Assembly: GCF_000423005.1 (NCBI RefSeq)
Contig: NZ_AUHD01000007.1
Coordinates: 62,001 to 126,000 of the forward strand
Direction: 5' to 3'
Origin: Gelidibacter mesophilus DSM 14095
Lineage (GTDB): Bacteria > Bacteroidota > Bacteroidia > Flavobacteriales > Flavobacteriaceae
Length of the DNA stretch: 64,000 nucleotides
Shown: positions 17,368-26,399 of the stretch, one piece after another
How positions within the stretch are numbered: the first letter of the stretch is position 1
Layout of the letters: each line of letters begins with the position of its first letter
Notes under the pieces: model-generated
What the model saw: only the letters and a program-made list of their open reading frames with translations
What the model was told of the DNA's origin: nothing
Database searches by the model: none
Made by a program: the position numbers and the translations under genes

Positions 17368-17826
17368 ATGATATTGGACAAATTAGAAAATATAGAGCTT
17401 TATAAAGCAATTCATCCGGGTGTTGCCAAGGCTTTGGATTATATAAAAAATACGAACTTCAATGAGTTGCCAATGGGCAGACATGAGATTGAGGGTGATG
17501 ATCTTTTTGTGATTTATAAAGAATATCAGACGAAGCAAGTGGATGGAAATCTTTTGGAATCACATCTAAAATATATAGATGTTCAATATATTATTGAAGG
17601 TGTTGAACAAATGGGGATTACCATGCGCCACGGTCAAACACCTAAAAAAGCTTATGACAACGTTGACGATTATATGTTATTTGATGAGCCTTTTGATGTC
17701 ATCACAGTCCATAAAGGAATGTACGCAATTTTTTTTCCAGATGATATCCACATGCCAGATATCACTACCGGAGAGCCATCAAACGTAAAAAAAGCAGTTG
17801 TTAAAGTTAAAATTCGACATTCTTAA
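17368..17826 (+). CDS. YhcH/YjgK/YiaL-family protein (sialate cluster)
   Basis: The 152-aa cupin-like protein matches the length and pattern of the YhcH family (HLKYIDVQYIIEGVEQM, AIFFPDDIHMP, VKKAVVKVKI). E. coli YhcH is encoded in the nan operon, and a role as sugar anomerase or in ManNAc or sialic acid processing has been proposed. The metal-binding region centres on the H and D residues of FFPDDIHMP. It overlaps the 3' end of the opposite gntR gene by 20 bp. Confidence 0.85.
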   Translation: MILDKLENIELYKAIHPGVAKALDYIKNTNFNELPMGRHEIEGDDLFVIYKEYQTKQVDGNLLESHLKYIDVQYIIEGVEQMGITMRHGQTPKKAYDNVDDYMLFDEPFDVITVHKGMYAIFFPDDIHMPDITTGEPSNVKKAVVKVKIRHS

Positions 17827-18526
17827 GAACTCTATCAAAATGAGGCTCTAAATGACGTGCCAGCCCTTTTCTGAACTTTTCTTTATTGCCTTCTTTCAGG
17901 TAGTCTAAAAGTTGACGGTGGGATACAAATTTTTTGGAATAGGTATATGTTCTGGCATCTGCCATTTTGTGGTCATGTACATATTGAAAAACGGGAAGTA
18001 GTATGTTTTGAAGTCTGTGTAGTGTTTTGTTACCAGACATTTCGTAGAGTTTTCCGTGAAAAGCAACCTCGTTTTTAAGGCTAAAAACGTGAGATTCTAT
18101 TTTGTCAATTTCCATCTCGTCTACAATTTTGCCCAGCTCCACTAAGTCTTCATCTGTTTTACGGGCAAATACAAGATCCACCATCCCCATTTCCATAATT
18201 AAACGTAGCTCAAAAATATCCTTTAAGGTTTCATCACCAACCAAATTGGTCTCCATTATTTTTGCGAAATTTTCAATAAAGTCTGGTTGTGAGAGCACCA
18301 TGCCTTTATGCTTTTTTGAATCGATAATGCCAATGGTTCTCAGTCTGGTCAAAGCTTCCCTCACAACCGTTCTACTGACTCCAAGAGCGTCTGCAAACTC
18401 CATCTCCTTTGGAATAGTGTCGCCTACTTCAAGTTTGTTGGATTTAATATATTCTGTGATTCGTATTTCAACTTTGTCAACTAAACTTAAATTGGTTAAC
18501 GGTTTAAGGCCTACGCGGTTTTTCAT
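17807..18526 (-). CDS. GntR-family regulator, FadR subfamily
   Basis: The 239-aa DNA-binding regulator has an N-terminal winged helix (about 15-80; PKEMEFADALGVSRTVVREA) and a C-terminal FCD ligand domain (about 95-225; ELRLIMEMGM, FHGKLYEMSGN, SHRQLLDYL). FadR-type members sense small metabolites. Sialic acid, ManNAc or GlcNAc-phosphates are likely here. It is transcribed away from the epimerase gene. The 131-bp gap holds an operator-like palindrome with the same form as those before SusC1 and SusC3, so it is the best candidate for the local repressor. Confidence 0.88.
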   Translation of the reverse strand: MKNRVGLKPLTNLSLVDKVEIRITEYIKSNKLEVGDTIPKEMEFADALGVSRTVVREALTRLRTIGIIDSKKHKGMVLSQPDFIENFAKIMETNLVGDETLKDIFELRLIMEMGMVDLVFARKTDEDLVELGKIVDEMEIDKIESHVFSLKNEVAFHGKLYEMSGNKTLHRLQNILLPVFQYVHDHKMADARTYTYSKKFVSHRQLLDYLKEGNKEKFRKGLARHLEPHFDRVLKNVEF

Positions 18527-18535
18527 GCTAATTTA

Positions 18536-18596
18536 ATTTGTACAAATGTAATTTATAATTCTAATTTCATTAAGTTTGTATTATGTATAACATATA
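18536..18596. promoter_or_regulatory. Divergent gntR/epimerase promoter region with operator
   Basis: Plus strand: TAAGTTTG (18571-18578) is a perfect -7 element, followed 3 nt later by TTATGT-ATA-ACAT (palindrome 18580-18596). Minus strand: TACATTTG (18550-18543) is a perfect -7 element for gntR, giving a very short leader before its start at 18526. A palindrome ATTTGTACAAAT (18536-18547) overlaps this minus-strand element. The layout suggests repression of the epimerase operon and possible autoregulation. Confidence 0.62.
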
Positions 18597-18657
18597 ACGT
18601 AAATATAAGGGTTTACCTTTAAAAAGTACGTTTAATTTTTAATAAATATTAGGTTAA

Positions 18658-19815
18658 ATGAAATATACATCACTCTACAAAAATACGCTCCTAAATGATA
18701 TTATTCCATTTTGGGAAAGAAATTCCATTGATTCCGTACATGGTGGTTATTTCACTTGCCTGGATAAAAATGGAACCGTTTATGATACGGATAAATTTAT
18801 GTGGCTTCAAGGCCGACAGGCCTGGACGTTTTCGATGCTTTATAATACGGTTGAAAAAAACGAGAATTGGCTAAAAATAGCCAAACATGGCATTGATTTT
18901 ATCATAAAACATGGAATGGATAAAGATGGTAATTTTTATTTCTCAACCACAAAAGAAGGAAGACCATTGGTGCAGCCTTATAATATTTTTTCAGATTGCT
19001 TTGCGGCTATGGCGTTTAGCCAATACGCCATTGCCTCAGGAGATGATGGCATCAAAGAACTCGCAAAAAAAACCTATCTCAATATCTTAAGGAAAAAAGA
19101 CAATCCTAAGGGGTATTATGAGAAAACAACGGGTGAACGGTCTTTAAAGAGCTTTTCGCTACCGATGATTTTATCCAATTTAGTATTGGAACTGGAAGGT
19201 GTTTTGGACGTGGAGGAAGTCAACAAAACCATTGATTTCAGCATTAATGAAGTTATGAATGTCTTCTTAGATAAAGAATCAGGGCTTATCTATGAATTTG
19301 TGCGATCGGATGGATCGCATGAAGATAGTTTTAACGGACGTCTTTTAAATCCCGGTCATGGTATCGAAGCCATGTGGTTTATGATTGATATTGGTGTTAG
19401 AAGAAACGATGCCCAGCTCATTGGCAAAGCGGCAGATACCATTTTGCGAATTTTAGACTACAGTTGGGATAAGAAATACGGCGGTATTTTGTATTTTATG
19501 GACGCCTTGGGAAAGCCACCACAACAATTGGAGTGGGACCAAAAATTATGGTGGGTGCATCTGGAGGCATTGGTGGCATTGTCCAAAGCTTATGAACATA
19601 CGGGTAGAAAAGAACTTATGGAGTGGTACGAAAAGGTTCATGAGTATGCCTGGTCTCATTTTTCTGATCCTGAAAATGGCGAATGGTTTGGTTATTTAAA
19701 TAGGCAGGGGGAAGTATTGTTAGATTTGAAAGGCGGAAAATGGAAAGGCTGTTTTCACGTTCCAAGAGCCATGTACCAATGTTGGAAGACTTTTGAACGC
19801 ATTGAAAATAAATAA
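18658..19815 (+). CDS. N-acylglucosamine 2-epimerase
   Basis: Cytosolic epimerase converting ManNAc, the product of the lyase, to GlcNAc. The 385 aa fit the AGE (alpha/alpha)6 barrel family: R53 in [11 protein letters not shown], a His in [10 protein letters not shown] and a C-terminal His in [13 protein letters not shown]. The non-ATP kinase-free route (lyase then epimerase) is known in Bacteroides and Tannerella. It is the first gene of the operon behind the GntR-type operator. The creatininase-like gene follows 11 nt after its stop. Confidence 0.9.
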   Translation: MKYTSLYKNTLLNDIIPFWERNSIDSVHGGYFTCLDKNGTVYDTDKFMWLQGRQAWTFSMLYNTVEKNENWLKIAKHGIDFIIKHGMDKDGNFYFSTTKEGRPLVQPYNIFSDCFAAMAFSQYAIASGDDGIKELAKKTYLNILRKKDNPKGYYEKTTGERSLKSFSLPMILSNLVLELEGVLDVEEVNKTIDFSINEVMNVFLDKESGLIYEFVRSDGSHEDSFNGRLLNPGHGIEAMWFMIDIGVRRNDAQLIGKAADTILRILDYSWDKKYGGILYFMDALGKPPQQLEWDQKLWWVHLEALVALSKAYEHTGRKELMEWYEKVHEYAWSHFSDPENGEWFGYLNRQGEVLLDLKGGKWKGCFHVPRAMYQCWKTFERIENK

Positions 19816-19826
19816 AATTAGTGACC

Positions 19827-20600
19827 ATGGAGAAAACCATAAGACCATATGTATTGGCGGAGTGCAATTGGAAAGCCGTTAAGGAAACCAGGTATACCGT
19901 TGCTATTTTGCCGTGGGGCGCTACAGAGGCCCATAATTACCATCTCCCATATGCTACCGATAATTTTCAAGCGGAATTTGTGGCTATTGAAGGCGCAAGG
20001 AAGGCTTGGGAAAAAGAGGCAAAGGTGATTGTGTTGCCTACCATCCCCTTTGGTGTCAATACGGGACAAATGGATATAAGTCTGTGTATGAATATGAGCC
20101 CGAGCACGCAATATGCGGTTCTCAAAGATGTGGTTGAGGTTTTGAATGGACATAATATTCAAAAATTGGTGATTATCAATTCCCACGGAGGAAATAACTT
20201 TAAACAAATGATACGGGAATTAAGTTTAGATTTTCCAAAAGTATTTGTGTGTTCAATCAACTGGTGGCAAGCATCCAATGCTAAATCTTATTTTGATGAA
20301 CCAGGAGACCATGCTGGAGAATTGGAAACCTCTGCCATGCTACATATTGCGCCCCATTTGGTGTTGTCTTTGGATGATGCCGGAAATGGGAGCGCTAAAA
20401 AATTTAAAATAAAAGGCCTCCAAGAAGGTTGGGTGAGCGCACAGCGCCAATGGACACAGGTCACTAAAGATACAGGAGTGGGAAATCCGGTAAGGGCTAC
20501 CCAAAAAAAAGGCAAAGCTTTTTTAGATGTCGTTGTTCAAAATGTCGCTGATTTTTTAGAAGAATTACATCAAGCCGATGTCAATAATATGTATGAATAA
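19827..20600 (+). CDS. Creatininase-family amidohydrolase
   Basis: The ATG at 19827 is preferred over the GTG at 19821. The 257-aa creatininase-fold enzyme has the metal-binding pattern E34, H36 and D45 (GATEAHNYHLP), NSHGGN (118-123) and a later GELETS. True creatininases have HYE where this one has HGG, so it belongs to the broader subgroup and not to creatinine degradation. It has no signal peptide and is therefore cytosolic. It lies between the epimerase and the sialidase, so an amide or lactam of an amino sugar is the likely substrate (inference). Confidence 0.82.
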   Translation: MEKTIRPYVLAECNWKAVKETRYTVAILPWGATEAHNYHLPYATDNFQAEFVAIEGARKAWEKEAKVIVLPTIPFGVNTGQMDISLCMNMSPSTQYAVLKDVVEVLNGHNIQKLVIINSHGGNNFKQMIRELSLDFPKVFVCSINWWQASNAKSYFDEPGDHAGELETSAMLHIAPHLVLSLDDAGNGSAKKFKIKGLQEGWVSAQRQWTQVTKDTGVGNPVRATQKKGKAFLDVVVQNVADFLEELHQADVNNMYE

Positions 20601-20621
20601 TTAATTTTAAAGTCTATTAAT

Positions 20622-21743
20622 ATGAAAAAACTAGTCGTAGTACTCATCTCAGCATTCTTTTTTAATTGCGGTGTAAAAGCTCAAAAAGCCACTAGTGATG
20701 GGGCGCCGGTATTTCAGGATTTGTTCAACACTTCTATGACGGAAGGCGTTGAATGCTACCGAATTCCTGCCATTATAACCGCGCCAAATGGCGATGTTAT
20801 TGCTGCTATTGATGAGCGCGTTCCGGGTTGTGGCGATTTGAAATTTAGTAGGGACATCAACATTATTATTAGACGAAGCGCTGATAATGGGAAAACTTGG
20901 TCCAATATAGAATCGGTAGTTGATTTTCCTGATGGACAATCGGCATCTGATCCTTCTTTGATTGTAGATCATGTGACCAACGAAATTTTCATGTTTTACA
21001 ATTTTATGAATTTAGATACTGAAAAAGACATCTATTATCTTCATTTTGTGAAAAGTGCTGATAACGGTAAAACATGGAGTAAGCCGGTTGATATCACCTC
21101 TCAAATTGCAAAACCCGAATGGAAAAAGGATTTTAAATTCATAACTTCAGGCAGGGGAATTCAAACACGCTCCGGCAAATTGTTGCATACGATGGTGAAT
21201 CTCAACAGTGGACTTCATCTATTTGGAAGTGACGATCACGGCAAAACGTGGTATTTTATAGATACAGCTATTCAGCCAGCTGACGAATCAAAAGTGATTG
21301 AGCTTGTTGATGGTACCTTAATGATAAATGCACGTGTCAATGGAAAGGGAATGCGCTATGTGCACACCTCAACTGACGAAGGCAAAACATGGACCACTAA
21401 AGAGGCGCCAGAATTAATTGATCCGGGCTGTAATGCAAGCATCATTCGTTATACAGCAATTGAAGATGGTTATAAAAAGAACAGACTTCTTTTTTCCAAT
21501 GCCAAATCAGAAAAAGGACGCGTCAATATGTCGGTACGTATCAGTTATGACGAAGGCAAAACTTGGTCAGAAGGTAAAACTATTTATGAAGGACCTTCAG
21601 CATACTCAGACATGACCATTCTTGAAAACGGCGATATCGGATTGTTTTTTGAACAGGATGAATACACAAAAAATCCCTTTGTTAGTTTTTCTTTAGACTG
21701 GTTGACGGATGGGAAGGATTCTTACAAAAAGCCGAAAAAATAG
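20622..21743 (+). CDS. Exo-alpha-sialidase, GH33
   Basis: Releases terminal sialic acid from glycoproteins. The 373-aa beta-propeller starts with a signal peptide (about 1-21; a Cys at 16 in FFNCG could make it a lipoprotein). It shows the arginine-triad start YRIP (46-49), an R-D pair at 77-78 with the likely catalytic Asp, and five Asp boxes of the S-x-D-x-G-K-T-W type. No extra lectin domain is present. It lies 21 nt after the creatininase-family gene in the operon headed by the epimerase. Confidence 0.92.
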   Translation: MKKLVVVLISAFFFNCGVKAQKATSDGAPVFQDLFNTSMTEGVECYRIPAIITAPNGDVIAAIDERVPGCGDLKFSRDINIIIRRSADNGKTWSNIESVVDFPDGQSASDPSLIVDHVTNEIFMFYNFMNLDTEKDIYYLHFVKSADNGKTWSKPVDITSQIAKPEWKKDFKFITSGRGIQTRSGKLLHTMVNLNSGLHLFGSDDHGKTWYFIDTAIQPADESKVIELVDGTLMINARVNGKGMRYVHTSTDEGKTWTTKEAPELIDPGCNASIIRYTAIEDGYKKNRLLFSNAKSEKGRVNMSVRISYDEGKTWSEGKTIYEGPSAYSDMTILENGDIGLFFEQDEYTKNPFVSFSLDWLTDGKDSYKKPKK

Positions 21744-21773
21744 AATATAGGAGTTGATATTTCGTGACATAAT

Positions 21774-21800
21774 CCTGCAAGGTTTTATAAACCTTGTAGG
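21774..21800. repeat. Palindromic repeat (AAGGTTT type)
   Basis: CCTGCAAGGTTT (21774-21785) faces AAACCTTGTAGG (21789-21800). The same family occurs at 41841-41873, with a variant at 26325-26376. It lies between sialidase and lrgA and could act as a weak terminator or mRNA stabiliser. Confidence 0.6.
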
Positions 21801-21897
21801 TATTATCATTATATTTCGGAACTGCGAGGACTGTTTTAGGATCAGATTTTAGTATCCTCAACACTCGTTTCTGTTTTTATAATTTCAAAGTTTACGG

Positions 21898-22299
21898 ATG
21901 AGTCATAGGTCATTGAAGATTAATTTAAAAAATAAAAACGCATTCAAGAGTGGTTTGAAAATGCTCAAAGCATTCTTGATCTTATTTATATTTCTAGGTT
22001 TAGGAGAATTGATCAGTTCCCTAATTAAAATCCCATTACCAGGTAATATTTTGGGAATGATCTTGATTTTTACCGCGTTGAAATTGAAACTCATCAAATT
22101 GGAGTCAGTAAAACCTGCTGCCGATACCTTGCTGAACTATTTGATTTTGTTTTTTATTCCGTTTGGTGTTGGGCTGATGTCTTATTTCGATTTTATAAAG
22201 TCGTATTGGTTGATTCTCTTGGTTGCCGCAGGAGTAAGTACTTTAATCACCTTATACGTCACAGCACTGATCCAACAAAAATTTGAGAAAAATGACTGA
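21898..22299 (+). CDS. LrgA/CidA-family membrane protein
   Basis: The first ATG gives 133 aa; an ATG at 21961 would remove a polar 21-residue extension and gives the usual CidA/LrgA length. Four hydrophobic helices follow, with the family's IPLPGNILGMILIF signature. CidA/LrgA were described as holin-like, but CidAB/LrgAB-type pairs (B. subtilis PftAB, S. mutans LrgAB) act in pyruvate transport. It overlaps lrgB by 8 bp. Its place in a cluster whose lyase makes pyruvate makes a transport role attractive (inference). Confidence 0.82.
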   Translation: MSHRSLKINLKNKNAFKSGLKMLKAFLILFIFLGLGELISSLIKIPLPGNILGMILIFTALKLKLIKLESVKPAADTLLNYLILFFIPFGVGLMSYFDFIKSYWLILLVAAGVSTLITLYVTALIQQKFEKND

Positions 22300-22993
22300 G
22301 CTCTATATGCTTCCTGTTTTTGGTATTGTCATTACTTTGGCGGCTTTCATTGCCGCTAGAGCATTACGAACAAAACTGAAATTTGTGCTTTTTAATCCGG
22401 TATTGATCGCAATAAGCTTCATTATTTTGTTCTTGGTTCTATTTGATATCAGTTTTGACGATTATAACAAAGGGGGAAAGTATTTAAGCTTTTTCTTAGG
22501 GCCTTCCATCGTGGCTCTTGGTGTCTTGTTTTTTGAGAAATATAAATTGATCAAACATAACATCTATCCTTTTTTATTGGCAGTTTGTTGTGGCGGAATC
22601 ATAAGTGTTTTATCAGTGTCTTTGCTTACAATTTTCTTAAATGCGCCTGATGTGATTATTAAATCTATAATTTCACTATCAGTTACTACGCCTATAGCTA
22701 TTGAAATAACAAAGATTACTCAAGGAATTCCAGCACTTACTGCCGGTGTAGTGATTGCAGTTGGAATCTTTGGAAATGCGTTTGGACCGGCATTCTTGAA
22801 GTTTTCCGGAATAAAAAGTGAAACCGCCATGGGAACTGCCTTAGGGACCGCAGCACACGGTATTGGAACTGCTCGAGCTTTGGAAGTAGGGCATTTATCT
22901 GGCGCTTACGGCGGATTGGCAATGTGTGTCAACGGGATCTTGACCACGTTAATTGCACCGTATGTTGTGATTTTAATTGTAGGCTCAGCTTAA
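22292..22993 (+). CDS. LrgB/CidB-family membrane protein
   Basis: The ATG at 22292 overlaps the lrgA stop; an upstream TTG at 22283 is less likely. The 233 aa hold 6-8 hydrophobic helices and the family segments SVTTPIAIEIT and GTALGTAAHGIGTARALE. It forms a pair with the LrgA-like protein. Known homologs include plastid PLGG1 (glycolate/glycerate) and B. subtilis PftB (pyruvate), which supports transport of a small carboxylate. Translational coupling to lrgA is likely. Confidence 0.85.
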   Translation: MTELYMLPVFGIVITLAAFIAARALRTKLKFVLFNPVLIAISFIILFLVLFDISFDDYNKGGKYLSFFLGPSIVALGVLFFEKYKLIKHNIYPFLLAVCCGGIISVLSVSLLTIFLNAPDVIIKSIISLSVTTPIAIEITKITQGIPALTAGVVIAVGIFGNAFGPAFLKFSGIKSETAMGTALGTAAHGIGTARALEVGHLSGAYGGLAMCVNGILTTLIAPYVVILIVGSA

Positions 22994-23009
22994 AAAAAAA
23001 CAATACACC

Positions 23010-25109
23010 ATGATTTCTAAACTGAAAACACTAGGGATTCTCCGACATTCCCTTATTATGTCGGTAATGTTGCTTTTTGCATCCGCACTGTTTTCCCAAA
23101 CCCTAAAAGTTGCTTGCGTTGGTGACAGCGTTACTTTTGGTGCAGGAATTGAAGATCGCGAGGAAAATAGCTTTCCTGCACAGCTTCAGCAAAAACTAGG
23201 TTCTAATTATAAGGTGGGTAATTTTGGTTATTCTGGTGCTACGATGCTGAAAAATGGACATAAACCCTATTGGAATCAAGCGGTATTTAAACAATCACAA
23301 GACTTTGCACCCAATATTGTTATTCTCCATTTAGGATTGAATGACCAAGGCAATAACAATTGGCCCAATCATAAAGAAGATTTTGAGCAGGACTATCTTG
23401 ATATGATTGCTATCTATAAAAACCTGCCCTCAAAACCTAAGGTTATTCTTTGCAGAATGACCCCAACTTTTTCGGGGCACCATTGGTTTGAAGAAGGCAT
23501 GCGCGAGAGTTTTAAGGAAATTCAGTCAAAAATAGAAATTATTGCTAAAAAGGCTGCCGTTGATTTAATTGATTTGCACGAGCCATTATATCGATTTCCA
23601 GAATATTTTCCCGATAATTTACATCCTACCAAAGAAGGCGCCCAAATAATCGCCAATAAAGTTTTTAGTGCTATCACAGGAGATTATGGCGATTTGAAAT
23701 TGCCTTTGCTCTACGGTGAAAATATGGTCCTTCAAAGAAATGAAACGATTCGTTTTAATGGTTCTGCTAATTTTAATGACGCCGTGACGATTCAATTTAA
23801 CAAGGAATCCAAAACAGTAAAATCTGATTTTAATGGCCATTGGAAAGTTGATTTCCCAGCCAAGAAAGCCGGTGGGCCCTATCCCCTAAAATTTTCAACA
23901 CCAACAAAATCCATTAAGTTAGAAAATGTGTATGTTGGTGAGGTCTGGTTGGCTTCTGGGCAATCCAATATGGATTTTATGGTACGAAATATGGAAAGCG
24001 CCGCCACCGTCTTAAAGGACTCTTTGAATGATCAGGTGTTTTTGTTTTCTATGGAAGGGAAAACCCTCTCCGGAGAAAAATTTAGTGATACCAATCTTGA
24101 AAATTGCAATGCGGCAGATTATTTTGAATCTTCAGGATGGACAACTTCAAATACTAAGAATCTTGAAAAATTTTCAGCGGTAGCCTATGCCTTTGCCTAT
24201 TCCCTTCAGAAGAAGTTAAATGTTCCTATAGGAATAATTTGTAATGCCATTGGTGGCTCGCCCACTCAAAGTTGGATAAGCAGAGAAGCCATGGAACAAA
24301 AACATGAAACCATTGATCTGTTAAATGACACGCGTTTAAATCCGATGGTAGATACCTGGGTGGCGGATAGGATTGAGTTGAATATGGCCGAGCATTCCAA
24401 AACCAAAATAAAGGCCAGACATCCTTATCAGCCCACAATGTTATTTGATGCTGGTATTCTTCCCATTAAAGATTGCAACATTAAAGGCGTCATATGGTAT
24501 CAAGGAGAATCCAATGTTGAGCAACTTGAGCTCCATTCAAATTTATTCGGCATGTTGGTGAACGATTGGCGCCACCATTTTAAAAAGGGGGAGTTACCAT
24601 TTTATTATGTGCAATTAAGTAGCTTAAACAGGTTGGGTTGGGGAGAGTTTAGGGATTCACAAAGACGGTTATTGGATATTCCAAATACAGGAATGGCGGT
24701 CAGTTATGATGTCGGGAATGAAACTGACGTGCATCCAATAAAAAAGTGGGTCGTTGGCGAGCGTTTGTCAAACATAGCACTACATAAGGATTATGATTTT
24801 GATATGGGTTATTCTGGCCCTCTTTTAGATTTCGTAAACGTCAACGGCAATACCCTTGAAATTCATTTCAAATACGGGGAAGGTTTAAGTACCTTAAAGA
24901 ACTCCTCGGTACAAGATGTTTTTATTGCGAGTTCCGATAAACAATTTGTGCCTGCCCAAACTAAAATAGTGAATGGGATGTTGAAGGTATGGTCCCCAGA
25001 AATTGAGCACCCACGATATGTGAAATACGGGTATACACCTTTTTCCAATGGAAATTTAGTCAATAATTACGGTTTGCCTGCGCCAACATTTTCAAATTTT
25101 ATCAATTAA
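23010..25109 (+). CDS. nanS: Two-domain sialate O-acetylesterase
   Basis: Removes O-acetyl groups from sialic acids so that sialidase and lyase can act. The 699 aa have a signal peptide (about 1-30), then an N-terminal SGNH/GDSL hydrolase (nucleophile S40 in GDSV, catalytic D..H in DNLHPT near 207) and a C-terminal SASA-type esterase domain (S319 in GQSNM, QGESN, DVHP). A comparable two-domain esterase exists in Tannerella forsythia NanS. The gap to lrgB is 16 nt, so it shares the operon. Confidence 0.87.
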   Translation: MISKLKTLGILRHSLIMSVMLLFASALFSQTLKVACVGDSVTFGAGIEDREENSFPAQLQQKLGSNYKVGNFGYSGATMLKNGHKPYWNQAVFKQSQDFAPNIVILHLGLNDQGNNNWPNHKEDFEQDYLDMIAIYKNLPSKPKVILCRMTPTFSGHHWFEEGMRESFKEIQSKIEIIAKKAAVDLIDLHEPLYRFPEYFPDNLHPTKEGAQIIANKVFSAITGDYGDLKLPLLYGENMVLQRNETIRFNGSANFNDAVTIQFNKESKTVKSDFNGHWKVDFPAKKAGGPYPLKFSTPTKSIKLENVYVGEVWLASGQSNMDFMVRNMESAATVLKDSLNDQVFLFSMEGKTLSGEKFSDTNLENCNAADYFESSGWTTSNTKNLEKFSAVAYAFAYSLQKKLNVPIGIICNAIGGSPTQSWISREAMEQKHETIDLLNDTRLNPMVDTWVADRIELNMAEHSKTKIKARHPYQPTMLFDAGILPIKDCNIKGVIWYQGESNVEQLELHSNLFGMLVNDWRHHFKKGELPFYYVQLSSLNRLGWGEFRDSQRRLLDIPNTGMAVSYDVGNETDVHPIKKWVVGERLSNIALHKDYDFDMGYSGPLLDFVNVNGNTLEIHFKYGEGLSTLKNSSVQDVFIASSDKQFVPAQTKIVNGMLKVWSPEIEHPRYVKYGYTPFSNGNLVNNYGLPAPTFSNFIN

Positions 25110-25125
25110 ACCAAATATCAAACTC

Positions 25126-26307
25126 ATGAAAACAAGAATTTTTTTTCTTTTACTGACCTTCTTTTTGTCAAAAGAAATGGCCGCTCAAAAATTCGATAAT
25201 TTAGCAATGACCCCGCCCATGGGATGGAATAGCTGGAACAGTTTTCAATGTGATGGTGTCAATGAAACCGTGATAAAGGAAATGGCGGATGCCATGGCCG
25301 AAAAAGGTTTTAAGGAGGTTGGCTATGAGTATATTGTGATAGATGACTGTTGGCAAATAGGTCGTGATGAAAATGGATATATCATAGTGGATAAAAAGAA
25401 ATTTCCTTCTGGGATAAAAAGTTTGGTGGATTATGTTCATTCAAAAGGATTGAAATTCGGAATCTATTCTGATGCCGGAACAAAAACCTGTGCTGGCCGA
25501 CCTGGAAGTAAGGGATTTGAACGTCAGGATGCAGAAATTTATGCCAAATGGGATGTTGATTATTTAAAATACGATTGGTGCCATACAGAAGGGCAAGACG
25601 CTATAGCATCTTACACCCTGATGAGGGATGAACTTTTTAAGGCCGGACGTCCAATCGTTTTTAGCATCTGCGAATGGGGTGAAAATAAACCATGGGAATG
25701 GGCAAAAGATGTAGGCCACCTTTGGAGAACTACCTTAGACATTGATATGGGAGCAAGATACGATGGCAATATTTGGGGAAATCTCATTGGGTGGGCAGAC
25801 TTGGTCGATATGCAGGTTGGTTTGGAAAAATATGCGGGCCCTGGACATTGGAACGATCCGGATATGTTGGCCGTTGGAAATAACAATATGCCAGAAAATG
25901 AAGCAAGAGCCCATTTTAGTATGTGGTGTATGTTGGCAGCACCTTTAATGGCCGGTAACGATTTAAGGGAAATGACTCCTGTTGATCACAATATCTTAAC
26001 AAATAAAGAATTAATTGCCCTTAACCAAGACGTTTTGGGCAAGCAAGGCTTTAAAATTGAAGATTTTGGCAATTTTGAAATTTGGCAAAAACCATTGGCA
26101 AATGGTGATATTTCTATCTGCTTTTTTAATAGAGAGACCACAAATAAGACCTATGAAATTGAGTGGGCTAACATCAAAATCAAAGGTTTTGAAGGCAACT
26201 ATCAGGTAAAGGACCTTTGGAAGAATGCGGTTGTGGGTGCGACCGACAGTAAAATGTCGATTGACGTGCCATCCCGAGATGTGATCGTTTTTAGGTTGAT
26301 GAAATAA
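25126..26307 (+). CDS. GH27 alpha-galactosidase / alpha-N-acetylgalactosaminidase
   Basis: Secreted retaining glycosidase removing terminal alpha-Gal or alpha-GalNAc. The 393 aa have a signal peptide (about 1-20), the GH27 start TPPMGWNSWNSF, nucleophile D150 in YLKYDWC, and the acid/base region in LWRTTLDID. A C-terminal beta domain follows the barrel. Sequence alone does not separate galactosidase from GalNAcase. It lies 16 nt after nanS. Capping alpha-Gal is known on animal glycans and also in O-glycans. Confidence 0.85.
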   Translation: MKTRIFFLLLTFFLSKEMAAQKFDNLAMTPPMGWNSWNSFQCDGVNETVIKEMADAMAEKGFKEVGYEYIVIDDCWQIGRDENGYIIVDKKKFPSGIKSLVDYVHSKGLKFGIYSDAGTKTCAGRPGSKGFERQDAEIYAKWDVDYLKYDWCHTEGQDAIASYTLMRDELFKAGRPIVFSICEWGENKPWEWAKDVGHLWRTTLDIDMGARYDGNIWGNLIGWADLVDMQVGLEKYAGPGHWNDPDMLAVGNNNMPENEARAHFSMWCMLAAPLMAGNDLREMTPVDHNILTNKELIALNQDVLGKQGFKIEDFGNFEIWQKPLANGDISICFFNRETTNKTYEIEWANIKIKGFEGNYQVKDLWKNAVVGATDSKMSIDVPSRDVIVFRLMK

Positions 26308-26324
26308 CAAGTTGAAGTCAAGCA

Positions 26325-26376
26325 AGACCTAACAGGTTTCAACCTGTCCGCCAAAGGAGGAAAACCTGTGAGGTCT
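26325..26376. repeat. Palindromic repeat between GH27 and GH20
   Basis: Outer arms AGACCT/AGGTCT and inner arms AACAGGTTT/AAACCTGT make a long hairpin of the same family as 41841-41873. It sits between two co-directional glycosidase genes. Confidence 0.55.
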
Positions 26377-26399
26377 ATAGAATTAGTAAATCAAATCTT

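Noticed and set aside
18102-18536. A 144-codon plus-strand frame
   Set aside because: Serine-rich, low-complexity antisense reading of the gntR gene with no domain.
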